A DNA stretch of 64,000 nucleotides from positions 66,227 to 130,226 of the forward strand of contig JADIYN010000011.1 in assembly GCA_016705335.1 (NCBI GenBank). The letters run 5' to 3'. The notes beneath the pieces are model-generated. The model was not told the DNA's origin and searched no databases. It saw nothing but the letters and a program-made list of their open reading frames with translations. The DNA comes from Draconibacterium sp. Its GTDB lineage: Bacteria; Bacteroidota; Bacteroidia; Bacteroidales; Prolixibacteraceae. Both the position numbers and the translations under genes were made by a program. How positions within the stretch are numbered: the stretch's first letter is position 1; each line of letters opens with the position of its first letter. Below, piece by piece: positions 42,572 to 52,470 of this stretch.

Positions 42572-43972
42572 TTAGAAATTGAAATATGCTTTTGCATTAT
42601 TGAAACAGATATTCTCAACCATTTTACCCACTAATTCCATGTCATGCGGAATTTCGCCATTTTCGATATCGTTGCCTAAAATATTACACAATGTGCGGCG
42701 GAAATATTCATGGCGGGTGTATGAAAGAAAACTTCGTGAATCGGTTAACATTCCAACAAAACGGCTCAATAAACCAAGGTTTGAAAGTGCGTTTATCTGT
42801 TTTTCCATCCCGTCTTTTTGATCGAGAAACCACCAGCCCGAGCCAAATTGCATTTTGCCCGGAACCGAACCATCCTGGAAATTTCCAATCATTGTACCAA
42901 TCAACTCATTGTCGCGCGGATTTAAATTATATAAAACTGTTTTGGCAAGTTTGTTATTCAAATCCAGCCTGTCGAGTAATTTCGAAAGCGGTTTTGCAAT
43001 TTCAAAATCTCCGATTGAGTCCAATCCAACATCAGCACCCAATTGTTTAAAAAGCCGCGTACTGTTATTGCGAAGAGCGCCAATATGAAACTGCTGAGTC
43101 CACCCTCGTGAATGGTCCATGATTCCAAATTCATACAACATTGCTGATTTAAACTTTAAAATTTCGGTTTGCGATAATTCTGCCCCACCCCTTATTTTGG
43201 CAAATATTTTTTCAATTTCTTCGTTTGTGTAATCCTCTGCAATCGCAGTCTCCAAACCATGATCCGACAACCGGCAACCGTTATCATGAAAAAACTGGTG
43301 CCGATTATACAAAGCTCCGATCAAATTTGAAAAAGAATCGATTTCCTTATCAGCAGCATATGAAAGTTTATCGAGATATTTGTTGTAAGCTTTAACGTTT
43401 TCAACGGCCATTGCTTTGTCGGGGCGCCACGCGGGAAGCACAGCAACTTCAAAACCATCAGCTTTTATTTTTTGATGATGTTCCAATGAATCTATAGGAT
43501 CATCGGTTGTACAAATTGTATGCACATTGGCCATTCTGATAATTCCCCGAACAGAATACTCCGGAGTTTGCAGTTTGGCATTGCATTCGTCCCAGATTTC
43601 TTTGGCAGTTGATGGATTTAAAACTTTATCTATTCCAAAGAATTTTTTTAATTCGAGATGTGTCCAGTGAAAAAGCGGATTACGCAATGTGTAAGGCACA
43701 GTTTCCGCCCACTTTTCAAATTTTTCCCAATCAGAAGCATTGCCGGTACAATATTTTTCGTCAACACCATTTGCGCGCATTCCGCGCCATTTGTAATGGT
43801 CGCCGTATAACCAGATTTGCGTGATGTTTTCAAAGCGAACATCATCAGCAATTTGTTGTGGATTGATGTGGCAGTGATAGTCGAAAATTGGCATATTTGC
43901 CGCGTGTTTGTTATAAAGTTCCTTTGCGGTTTCGGTGTGCAAAAGAAAGTCTTTGTCCATAAATGGTTTCAT
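42572..43972 (-). CDS. uxaC: glucuronate/galacturonate isomerase
   Basis: Intact 466-residue uronate isomerase of the amidohydrolase superfamily. Metal ligands His33/His35 are in FDYHCHINPQQIADD. The family blocks WLYGDHYKWRGMRANG, LRNPLFHWTHLELKKFFGI, TTDDPIDSLEHH, RPDKAMAVE, HFHIGALRNNSTRLFK-like QQFHIGALRNN, and SDSRSFLSY-like LTDSRSFLSYTRHEYFRR are all present. It converts D-glucuronate to D-fructuronate and D-galacturonate to D-tagaturonate in the cytoplasm. It is the entry enzyme of this operon. Confidence 0.96.
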   Translation of the reverse strand: MKPFMDKDFLLHTETAKELYNKHAANMPIFDYHCHINPQQIADDVRFENITQIWLYGDHYKWRGMRANGVDEKYCTGNASDWEKFEKWAETVPYTLRNPLFHWTHLELKKFFGIDKVLNPSTAKEIWDECNAKLQTPEYSVRGIIRMANVHTICTTDDPIDSLEHHQKIKADGFEVAVLPAWRPDKAMAVENVKAYNKYLDKLSYAADKEIDSFSNLIGALYNRHQFFHDNGCRLSDHGLETAIAEDYTNEEIEKIFAKIRGGAELSQTEILKFKSAMLYEFGIMDHSRGWTQQFHIGALRNNSTRLFKQLGADVGLDSIGDFEIAKPLSKLLDRLDLNNKLAKTVLYNLNPRDNELIGTMIGNFQDGSVPGKMQFGSGWWFLDQKDGMEKQINALSNLGLLSRFVGMLTDSRSFLSYTRHEYFRRTLCNILGNDIENGEIPHDMELVGKMVENICFNNAKAYFNF

Positions 43973-44082
43973 ATTGTTTTAATTTACTATTTTTTGATTT
44001 ACTATTTACGATTGTCTGATAACGATTTAATTTTAGTTTTTTGCGTAAAATAGTAAATCGTAAATTTCAAAATTGTCAATTT

Positions 44083-45330
44083 TTATAAGTTGAATAATCT
44101 TTTCAGATGCCTGTCATATATATTTTCTTCAACACAACCACCAACTACATCGGCGTATTTTTTTAACAGACCTGTGTATTTATCGCCCATTTCAGCAGCA
44201 ACTTTATAACCTACATGAATTAACTGGCGGAAGTTTGGATTGTAATCAGGGTGACCCGAAATGTGCCGCAAAGTATTCGCAAACTTTTCACCGGTCCATG
44301 ATTCAACTTCCTCCGGAGCTGGAAGCTGTGAATCGTTAATATCAATAACATCGGCATAAGGAGCACAAAGTTCATCTTTTCGGGATAAAGCATTTGTATA
44401 AATTTCTTTGGCAACTTCCAGACCTTCATTACCTGAGATTGCCAAACCAATTACTTCTTCCAACCAGGTAGTTCCGGCAGTTTTTACATGAATTCCCTTA
44501 TCGTATTTTTTGATGATTTCGGCCATTACAGGATAAATGGTGAATTTATCGGAACCCGAATGCACACTTAGTTTCAAATCATCGGGAAGTCCAAATTCAC
44601 TGATTGCATATTCAATCACCAATACATCCTGTTCAAATTCTTTTGTAAATTGAGCAACATCGCCAACATAATCAACTCCTTTATTAAAACGACCAGTAAA
44701 TTTTGGTGCAATTGTCTGAACCGGAATATGTTCATTGGCAATCATTTTCAAAATAAAAAACAGCTCAACTGGAGTTTGCGGTGTTTCAACTTCATCCATT
44801 GAAACTTCAGTAACAAAATTGCCAACACCTTTTCTGGCAACAATGTGACGGTAAATTTTACCCGCTTCCTTTACTGCCGCCAAATATTTTCCGGCAACTG
44901 ATTTCAGCAAATCTTCTGTTATCTCAATTGGTTCATTAATACCAGGAATTTCAACTTTGTCGCCAAGTACAGCGCACAATTCAAAAAATTCCTCAACATC
45001 AGCAGCGTTCGATTCATTTCCAATATACATGGCAACGTCAAGCGTAAAAAAGTCAGCATGGTCGATAAACCTGTCAACATTTGTCAGATTTATATGATCG
45101 GCATCAACACAGTACGTGTCTTCCCACTCGAGAATCCGAACCGCTTCATCGGCTTCAATTCTTGTTCCTTCGGGTTCAGAATGAACAATGTTGTGTTCAC
45201 GATTCGATTTATTCCAAACCGGTGTAACATCAACCCCATTATTTTTTGCTTTGATTATTGCTTTTAGTTGCGCTTTCCCTTCATGGTTAAAGCGATCACC
45301 AATTCCTAAACTGTATTTTCCAAGTTTCAT
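44083..45330 (-). CDS. uxaE: tagaturonate/fructuronate epimerase-like protein (UxaE)
   Basis: Intact 415-residue protein. I recognise the UxaE family (described for Thermotoga maritima as tagaturonate 3-epimerase) from overall sequence, e.g. SLGIGDRFNHEGKAQLKAI, TYCVDADHINLTNVDRFI, DFFTLDVAMYIG, SVHSGSDKFTIYPVM and GIHVKTAGTTWLEEVIGLA; conserved His and Asp residues in the second and fourth could bind the metal. The reaction, by family, is D-tagaturonate to D-fructuronate. It lets galacturonate and glucuronate share one downstream branch, so UxaB/UxaA are not needed. It sits next to UxaC, as expected. Confidence 0.75.
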   Translation of the reverse strand: MKLGKYSLGIGDRFNHEGKAQLKAIIKAKNNGVDVTPVWNKSNREHNIVHSEPEGTRIEADEAVRILEWEDTYCVDADHINLTNVDRFIDHADFFTLDVAMYIGNESNAADVEEFFELCAVLGDKVEIPGINEPIEITEDLLKSVAGKYLAAVKEAGKIYRHIVARKGVGNFVTEVSMDEVETPQTPVELFFILKMIANEHIPVQTIAPKFTGRFNKGVDYVGDVAQFTKEFEQDVLVIEYAISEFGLPDDLKLSVHSGSDKFTIYPVMAEIIKKYDKGIHVKTAGTTWLEEVIGLAISGNEGLEVAKEIYTNALSRKDELCAPYADVIDINDSQLPAPEEVESWTGEKFANTLRHISGHPDYNPNFRQLIHVGYKVAAEMGDKYTGLLKKYADVVGGCVEENIYDRHLKRLFNL

Positions 45331-45449
45331 TTTTATGATTTTTTTAATTATTCAAATTGAAAAAATATTTTCCGTGTACGAACACGAAAGTATTGATATA
45401 TTTTAAACTATCAAAAACAATTTTGCTGTTGTACAATTATAATTTGAAA

Positions 45450-46536
45450 TTAAAAGAGTGAAATCATTCCATAAAAACCAACAGTAAAAATGGCTGCACA
45501 ACTTATCCACAAAGCGATATCATAAAATTTTGAGGATTCAAGTCCGTATTGTTTCTGTTTATAACGAAAAAAAAAATCCTTTTGCCCAACTTCCGTAGGA
45601 ATCGGTGTACATTTTTGAAAGTGTTTCAATCATCCCAAAACCATCGGGAATTTCGCCCCGTTTAAAAAGTACCGCAGCCCCCAGCAAATAAAAAGCAGCC
45701 GTTACAAGCGTATATACCACCATCGACAAAACTGCATCGAGGTTCATCACTTTTATCCAGCCTTTGGCACGTTTCCGCCATTCATCGGTGTTTTCATAAG
45801 GACCGGTAAATCTTGCATAACCTTTTTCGAGGCACCAATAACTGTAAGCCACAATTTCGTCGCCACCAACACCTGTTAACCCAAAAGCAGCAATTGCAAA
45901 ACCTACTGCAGCTTTTGGCAGTTTAAATCCAAAACCCTCAAGTATCTGATTTCCTGAAATTGCATATTCGGTTTCCTGGAGTAAAAAAACAGCAGTTATT
46001 GTGAATATGGTAAAAATCAGCATCATTACGACCGAGGTTTTTTCAATAAAAAAGTAATAACCTTTTGAAATCATGGAGGAAACGACAACTGCAATAATTA
46101 TGGCAAACCAGGTGATGCTTACCGCCGGAAAAGCCATGTTCAATGTAATGGCAACTCCCCCGATTATTCCACCCAATTGAAGTGGTTTGAACAGCCACAG
46201 AAACAACCATGTCCACAAGCTCCAATTGGAGTTATGTTTGCCAAAACGAGGTCCGCCAAGACGGTTAAGTGAAGTAAAAACCGTTTCGCCCGTGCGGATT
46301 GCCTGTTTTCCGAATTCGAGCTGGATTGCTACTTTCACCGCGCAACTGACAAGAATCACCCAAAAAGTTACAAAGCCGGCTTTTGCACCAAGTGTTGTTG
46401 TCGAAATCAGTTCGCCCGAACCAACAATTGAAGCCGATAAAATAAATCCCGGACCCAGATATTTTAGTTTCCCAAAAAATGTTGTCGGTGCAGGTTTTGC
46501 CGCTTCCGCAGTTAATATATATGGATCGCTTTTCAA
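45450..46536 (-). CDS. Nramp-family divalent metal transporter with internal deletion
   Basis: Nramp fold membrane protein. The N-terminal part is intact: LKYLGPGFILSASIVGSGELISTTTLGAKAG carries the TM1 DPGN-like metal site in the divergent form SGEL, followed by six to seven more helices to DSYGSWAKGFF. There a run of T/A bases occurs near 45570. The frame then shifts into RYKQKQYGLESSKFYDIALWISCAAIFTVGFYGMI, which is the family C-terminal helix. From memory of related proteins, about 100 residues (two to three helices) are missing between the two parts. The gene is therefore non-functional as printed, or the assembly lost about 300 bp. A metal transporter inside a hexuronate operon is unusual. 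Confidence 0.75.
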
Positions 46537-46553
46537 ATTATAATTGATTAGTT

Positions 46554-46620
46554 ACTTGTTACTGGATATTAGATATCTGATACTGGATATTGGATACTTG
46601 ATGCTGGATATTGTATATTG
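46554..46620. repeat. degenerate tandem repeats of ATACTGGATATTGG type
   Basis: Four to five imperfect ~14-16-bp units (ACTGGATATT, ATACTGGATATTGG, ATGCTGGATATTG) in the gap between the dehydrogenase and Nramp genes. A similar array (GATACTTGATACTTGA) occurs at 63560. Confidence 0.6.
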
Positions 46621-46639
46621 AAACCTTTTACTCTGAACT

Positions 46640-46663
46640 CAGTCCCGATAGCTATCGGGACTG
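46640..46663. repeat. 24-bp perfect palindrome
   Basis: CAGTCCCGATAG joined to its exact complement CTATCGGGACTG, just after the dehydrogenase stop. A related CCCCGAT/ATCGGGG hairpin is at 55054. It could form a strong hairpin in the operon mRNA. Confidence 0.75.
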
Positions 46664-46679
46664 AACCCTGAACCCGGAA

Positions 46680-47726
46680 TTAACTCAAATCCAACAACAC
46701 TTTCAGGTATTTTTCAGGCGAATTATTTAACAATTCAAATGCCTTTTGAATTTCAGAACCATGCATCACCTTTGAAATTAATGCATCTGGTTTCAAATTT
46801 CCCGCATTCAAATTTTCAATTACTTCAGCAAATTCACCATCGCTAACACGCGAGGTAATTATTTGTCCTTCTTTCCAGATCAATTCTTTAAAAACCACAG
46901 GCGACGGATCGTCACCCAAGCCAAGCACGCATACTTTTCCTCCGCCACGCAAACTCTGAATACAACTGCGAACCGGGGTAAAAACACCTTCAATTTCGTG
47001 TGCATGTCCAACAGCCTCAAATGCAATATCAACGCCCTTCCCATCAGTATATCGTTTTATTGCTTCAACCGGGTTTTCTTTTTCCGGATTGATAGCAACC
47101 ACATTTTCGTTGTTTTTCACAGCAATTTCAAGTCTGCTTTCAAGCGGATCGACAATAAAAATGGTTCCTTTGGTTTTTGTGCGTGCTGCCTGCAGAATAA
47201 CCTGCCCTACCCTTCCGGCTCCCCAAATGGCCAACACATCCCCTGCTTTTGTTCCGGCTCGTCGGTTGGCATGAAACCCGATTCCATAAATCTCAACAAG
47301 TGCAACATGTTCATCGGGCGTGTTGGGTGCAGCTTTAAAAAGCATGTGCGGTTCTACTGAAATGTATTGTGCGAAACCGCCATCCAAATCAACGCCAAGC
47401 AACTTTAATTTTGTACATGCCGGATAATGTTTTCGCTGGCAGGCGGGACACTCTCCACACCAGATAATTGGGTCAACAGCAACTTTGTCGCCAACAGCAA
47501 AACCAGTAACACCTTCTCCAATTTCGGCAACAATTCCGCCAAATTCGTGGCCCGGGATAAACGGAACCTGCGTTCGCGGATGAAAATCTCCGGGGAAAAT
47601 GTGCATGTCAGTACCACAAATGCTTGCAAATTTTATGTGTACCAAAACTTCGCCCGGTTTAACTTTTGGTGTGGGGACATCTTTCCAAACAAATTGACTG
47701 TAAGTTTCGAGAACGGCTGCTTTCAT
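46680..47726 (-). CDS. zinc-dependent medium-chain dehydrogenase (sugar/polyol-acid dehydrogenase)
   Basis: Intact 348-residue MDR-family enzyme. Catalytic zinc ligands are Cys37 (SICGTDMH) and His60-Glu61 (PGHEF). The structural zinc loop has Cys90, Cys93, Cys96 and Cys104 (CGECPACQRKHYPAC). The NAD(P) site is AIWGAGRVGQVI, followed by FIVDPLESRLEIA; the acidic residue after beta-2 suggests NAD. It resembles the RspB/threonine-dehydrogenase group. It is the first gene of the hexuronate operon, so a role such as fructuronate reduction or a hexonate oxidation is plausible, but this is inference only; no UxuB-type reductase is present. Confidence 0.85.
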   Translation of the reverse strand: MKAAVLETYSQFVWKDVPTPKVKPGEVLVHIKFASICGTDMHIFPGDFHPRTQVPFIPGHEFGGIVAEIGEGVTGFAVGDKVAVDPIIWCGECPACQRKHYPACTKLKLLGVDLDGGFAQYISVEPHMLFKAAPNTPDEHVALVEIYGIGFHANRRAGTKAGDVLAIWGAGRVGQVILQAARTKTKGTIFIVDPLESRLEIAVKNNENVVAINPEKENPVEAIKRYTDGKGVDIAFEAVGHAHEIEGVFTPVRSCIQSLRGGGKVCVLGLGDDPSPVVFKELIWKEGQIITSRVSDGEFAEVIENLNAGNLKPDALISKVMHGSEIQKAFELLNNSPEKYLKVLLDLS

Positions 47727-47807
47727 AGTAATTGGTTTAAAATTAAAATTCTAAAATACACTTAAAAAACAGGTTTACAAATTTGGTTTTGTGAATGAAG
47801 CTCTTTT

Positions 47808-47815
47808 CAAAGATA
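47808..47815 (-). promoter_or_regulatory. -7 element (TATCTTTG) upstream of the hexuronate operon
   Basis: Minus-strand TATCTTTG is an exact TAnnTTTG match about 80 bp before the dehydrogenase ATG. A clear -33 TTTG at normal spacing was not found. No other gene is in the 313-bp gap 47727-48039. Confidence 0.4.
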
Positions 47816-48039
47816 AATAAGTGGGGTTCAATTCGAAATTGATTATCCGGTATCACATAATAAACAGATTATTAAATATTTCCATTATCTGAAAAATAAG
47901 TTTTCAGTGGCATTTTTCAGTAAAAAGTTAAACTGAAAGGAAAACAAAGCTTGTAACGTTTTTCAAAAGTAAGCGTCATAACTCATAAAATAATGATTCA
48001 TTCCCATTATGAATTGTACTGAAAAGCACAAAAAACATT

Positions 48040-50461
48040 ATGATTAAAAATATTTTAAAGCAAAGTTTGCGTTCCCTGAAAAAGCAAAAAGGTTATGTTT
48101 TTATAAATATCATGGGATTATCAATTGGATTGGCATGTAGTTTAATTATTACGCTTTTTGTTATTCATCAGTTGAGTTACGACAATTATCACGAGAAAAA
48201 AGATCGCATTTTCAGGTTGGTGCTTGACGGAAAAATTGGTGAACAGGAAGTTTTAGCTTCTTATACAGCTTCGGTAATTGGACCAACCATGAAGAATGAT
48301 TTTCCCGAAGTGGAAAGTTTTTGCAGGATGAATACTTTTGGTGAAACCATCGTAAAAAATGAGGATAATATTTTTAAATATCAGGGACTTTGCAGAGGTT
48401 GACTCTTCTTTTTTCAGCATATTTTCAATACCACTTTTAAAAGGTGATATCAAAACTGTATTAAACACACCAAATTCATTGGTTTTGTCTGAATCAACAG
48501 TTAAAATAATATTCGGAAATGAAGATCCTATCAATAAATCATTAAAAATAGGTACAGGCACCAACGTTTTCAGAGTTACAGGAGTCATGTCCGATATTCC
48601 GGAGAATACACATTTTAGTGCTGATATTTTATCATCATTTATGAATAATCCCAGGTCGAACGACCCCGAGTGGCTCAATAACAGCTTCGAAACCTATGTT
48701 TTGCTAAAGCCAAATACAAATCCCACGACGGTGGATGCAAAATTTCCGGGAATGATTAATAAATATATCGGACCAAGAATTTTAGAATTATTCGGCACAA
48801 CATTGGTCGATTTTTTGGCCAGTGGGAACCGATATAAATTTTACCTGCAACCAGTTACAAAAATACATCTCGACCCAACAATAGATCATGAAGTTAAACC
48901 TGCAACCGACCCAAAATATCTTTGGATTTTCAGTAGTATCGCCATTTTGATAATAGTTATTGCCTCAATAAATTTCATGAATTTATCAACTGCACAGGCA
49001 ACGAAACGGGCAAAGGAAGTGGGAATAAAAAAAGCCAGCGGTTCATCGAGATGGAATCTGATTAGTCAATTTTTAACCGATTCAACAATTATTTCATTTC
49101 TGTCATTGATTCTTGCAATTATTATTGTTTTGATTACACTTCCCATGTTTAATAACCTTCTCGACGCAAAAGTAAAACTGAGTTTATTTACCAATTGGTT
49201 TACAATTCCGGTTCTTATTCTGTTTTCAATTATTGTGGGTATTCTCGCCGGAGTATATCCTGCATTTTATCTTTCTTCATTTAGTCCGCAGGTTGTGCTT
49301 CGCGGAAAAGTGAGAGACGGTATTAAAAATGGGAAACTCAGGAGTATTCTTGTTTCCGTGCAGTTTTTAATTTCAATAGTTTTGATAGTTGGCACCATAA
49401 TTATGTACAGGCAACTGCAATTCATGTTAAATAAAGATTTAGGGTTTAACAAGGAACAGTTGCTTGTTATCAACCAGGCAGGTGCAATTGGCGACAAAGT
49501 AAAAACATTCAAGGAAGAACTGCTTAAAATCCCCGGAATATCTTCTGTTTCGGCTTCAACTGCAATTCCCGGACATAACAACAATAACAATGCATACCTG
49601 ATGGAAGGTAGGTCGGGTGAAACTTTGCTGATGCAGACAAATTATGTTGATTACGATTATATTGAAACCTACAAAATTAAACTGGCTGACGGAAGATTTT
49701 TCGACAAATCGTTTGGAAGCGACCAGCAAGGTTGTGTAATTAACCAGCAAACTTTAAAAGAATATGGAATTAATGATTTTAAAAATACCCGGTTTATTAC
49801 AAAAAATAACAACAATGAAAACGAATATATCCCTGTAATCGGGGTAAGCGAAAATTTTCATTTTATGTCGTTGCAAAACCGCATTAATCCATACATAATG
49901 CGTTTTAAAACTGATGGAATTAACTTTGGCTATATCAGTGTAAAATTTGATGCAAATGCAACCAGCTCAACAATTGACAGGATTGAGAAAATATGGAAAC
50001 AATTTGCATCGAATAACCCGCTTCAATATTTTTTTATGGATAAGGATTTTTCTGAAATGTATAAAACTGAAAGTCAAAATGCGCAGTTATCAGTGCTTTT
50101 TGCAATTCTCGGAATTTTTATTGCAGCGCTCGGATTGTTTGGATTAACGTCTTTTACAGTTGAACAACGAACAAAAGAAGTTGGGGTTCGAAAATCATTG
50201 GGCGCTTCAAACTCAAGTATTTTCTTTTTAATATCAAAAGAAATTATTTTACTTGTTTGTATTTCAACGTTAATTGCCTGGCCAATAATATATTTTGCTG
50301 CCAAAAGCTGGTTGGAAAATTATTATTACCGCATTGATCTTCAGGTTTGGGAATTTGTATCCGGTTTTGTTATTGCAATGTCGATTGCGTTAATTACCAT
50401 TAGTTACCAATCAATAAAATCGATGCAGGTAAATCCGGCGCAAACACTTAAATATGAATAA
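48040..50461 (+). CDS. ABC transporter permease, FtsX/MacB type (one frameshift)
   Basis: About 800-residue inner-membrane permease with the MacB periplasmic core. The N-terminus MIKNILKQSLRSLKKQKGYVFINIMGLSIGLACSLIITLF gives TM1. The periplasmic domain ends near NFMNLSTAQATKRAKEVGIKKASGSSRW, the first FtsX repeat, with three helices. A second periplasmic domain (GISSVSASTAIPGHNN) is followed by the second FtsX repeat (TKEVGVRKSLGASNSSIFFLISKE). A break near 48385 (about one base) rejoins the first 115 residues. Such duplicated permeases are abundant in Bacteroidota and act with an ATPase in export or signalling; no ATPase or efflux partner adjoins it. Confidence 0.88.
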
Positions 50462-50567
50462 ACAGCAGCGATTGAAATCGGAATACTAAACACTGAACTC
50501 ACAGAATGGAGAATTTGCAGTTTGGTTTTATATCAATCCGCAAATGAAATTTATGAAAGAATATTTT

Positions 50568-51783
50568 TCAGGAAATAAGTTTTGGAATTGCTTCGAACAA
50601 TTTATTCACATCACCTTCCCTGCAATCCAGGTAACTGTAAATTCCCATTATAAGCGGTATTTCGTGTTTATACAAATAAATAGTTTGAATTACTGAGGTT
50701 TTCAGATTGTACTCCAACAATTTTGCACTGAAATTCGTCCCAGCAAACCGGTGAATTGTCATAATCAGGCGAAAGAAAAATCAGTACTTTTTTTGATTTT
50801 CTGATGGTGTCTGAAATTTGTTTAATCCACATGCCACCCGGCGGAATAGAATCTTTATCGTAAAATATTCTGAGTTTGACGTTTTTTTCCTTTAGTTTCA
50901 AAACAAACTTATTTATCAGTTCAGAATGAGTATGGGCATAACTGATAAAAAAATCATAACTATCCATTTTTTCGGAACTTATTTCAGATACCGAATTAGG
51001 TTCCTGGTTACTATTTTCACTGCTTGAAATATCATCAGATATATCATCTTCATGGGAAGATCCTAAATTGGGTTCTAAACTCCGGCTTCCGGAAAAACTT
51101 TCTGAAGTAATCCCTCTTTCTGAATTCTTTAAAAATTCTTTCTGTAATCCAGGAGATTTGGCTGCTTTTTTAATTTTCGATTTTTTTGTTTCATAGTCCT
51201 GTTTAATGCTATTAAACTGAGGTAGCGCCTCCATAACCTGATCATCAGAATATAGAACGAGTTTTATTGATTTTAACGGCAAACCATTTTCTAGCCAAAA
51301 AATAGCTGCTTCAACAATTGCCGGAAGAATTTTATCCAACGCTACTTTTTGATTTCCGCTTGCAACCACGGGCATGGCAATTACATTGTTTTGTTTTTCA
51401 AAAGCAAACGCATTTATACATCTGAATATATTCCCAACAATAGTTTTATCATCATGAACTTTTGCTCCGGGTTCAAAACAAAGAATTTGTTTAAAATTGA
51501 ATTGTTCCTGTTGTTCTTTGCTTACCGGTTTCGAAAGCCAGCATCCCAATTGTGAGCGCAAATCAATTTCTTTATTTTTTGCCATCTCCCCAACATTGAT
51601 ACCTTTATTGTAAAGCGCAGCCATAAGCGTTTTTGGAAAAGGCACATAATCATTGGGAAAGGCCGAAACCACCAGTAAATCAGCTGCATGTTCCCTGGGT
51701 ATGGAAGTAAGATCGCCACGCAACAATTGAATTGCTGCGTCATTAAGTTCCCTGTGAATTTTTATTTGAGAAAGTAGTTTCAT
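50568..51783 (-). CDS. macro-like domain fused to a C-terminal TIR domain (one frameshift)
   Basis: Cytoplasmic protein of about 404 residues. Residues ~1-195 resemble a macro (ADP-ribose-binding) domain: LRGDLTSIPREHAADLLVVSAFPNDY, then NNVIAMPVVASGNQKVALDKILPAIVEAAIFWLENG and LKSIKLVLYSDD. The match is by pattern, and the glycine-rich loop is less clear than in standard macro domains. A Ser/Asn/Glu-rich linker (about 222-272) leads to a TIR domain from SYDFFISYAH (276), with LRIFYDKDSIPPGGMW and KVLIFLSPDYDNSPVCWDEFQCK. Glu350 of CWDE fits the NADase glutamate. The frame breaks near 50755, and the TIR end continues as LLEYNLKTSVIQTIYL to PKLIS. No effector gene adjoins it. An immune or NAD-signalling role is inference. 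Confidence 0.75.
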
Positions 51784-51991
51784 AATGTTTGTTTTATTAA
51801 TTTTTCAAAAAGTAATCTGTTCCCTTTCCGTGCTAATCAAAATTTTTATTTGCTTTTATTTTCGATCAATCAAATATTTTATAAAATGAATTAAAATTTT
51901 AAAAGAGTAATTTGGATTAAATAACAATCAATAAAAAAATGGGCTGCCCGAAATATCCGAACTGCCCGTTTATTAAAAAAATCCAAATACT

Positions 51992-52351
51992 TTACATTAG
52001 CAATTTGGCCAGATTATACTTTGTTCTCAGCGGTCCCAGCTGTTTCTGAACTTTTTCAAAATATTTGCCCGCAGTACCGCTATCAAGCAACTCAGTTGCA
52101 AATTTTGTTAAATCGGTATTTTTCAGACCAATTTTTGCCAGCTTTTCATTATCAGTGCCTTTTCCACCCATAATATTCATAACATCGCCAACAAAACTTT
52201 TATTTTTTGTGGCCAGTTTACCAAGGTTGTCAGCTGAAATTCCAAGGTCAGTCCCGGGATCGAGTGCGGCCAGAAAATCTTTTTCAAAACCAGCTTTATC
52301 AGCAGGTAATACAAGTGTGTTGGCCCCGTCAACTTTAGGGATTTTTAAGTT
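51992..52351 (-). CDS. small hypothetical protein, start unclear
   Basis: An open minus-strand frame of about 118 residues from 52351: LKIPKVDGANTLVLPADKAGFEKDFLAALDPGTD and so on to VQKQLGPLRTKYNLAKLLM. Only the last 62 residues follow an ATG (52180). Coding character (charged helical pattern, acidic then basic) extends upstream to KIPKVDGAN, where a stop and no start are found; one indel and one base change would give MKTLKIPKVDG. No family is recognised. It is 209 bp upstream of the macro-TIR gene on the same strand, so it could be part of that unit. Confidence 0.45.
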   Translation of the reverse strand, partial: NLKIPKVDGANTLVLPADKAGFEKDFLAALDPGTDLGISADNLGKLATKNKSFVGDVMNIMGGKGTDNEKLAKIGLKNTDLTKFATELLDSGTAGKYFEKVQKQLGPLRTKYNLAKLLM

Positions 52352-52470
52352 TTATAAATAAATTTTTAATCCTAAAACGTTGAAATCCAATATATGTTTT
52401 GTATTGATGATTTTTATCTAAAATATAATTTTATATATTCAACCAATTTAAACCACTTAATTAACCGATT

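Noticed and set aside
50568..51783. A complete Thoeris defence system
   Set aside because: No separate ThsA effector or second TIR gene is adjacent; only a fusion protein with a macro-like part is seen.
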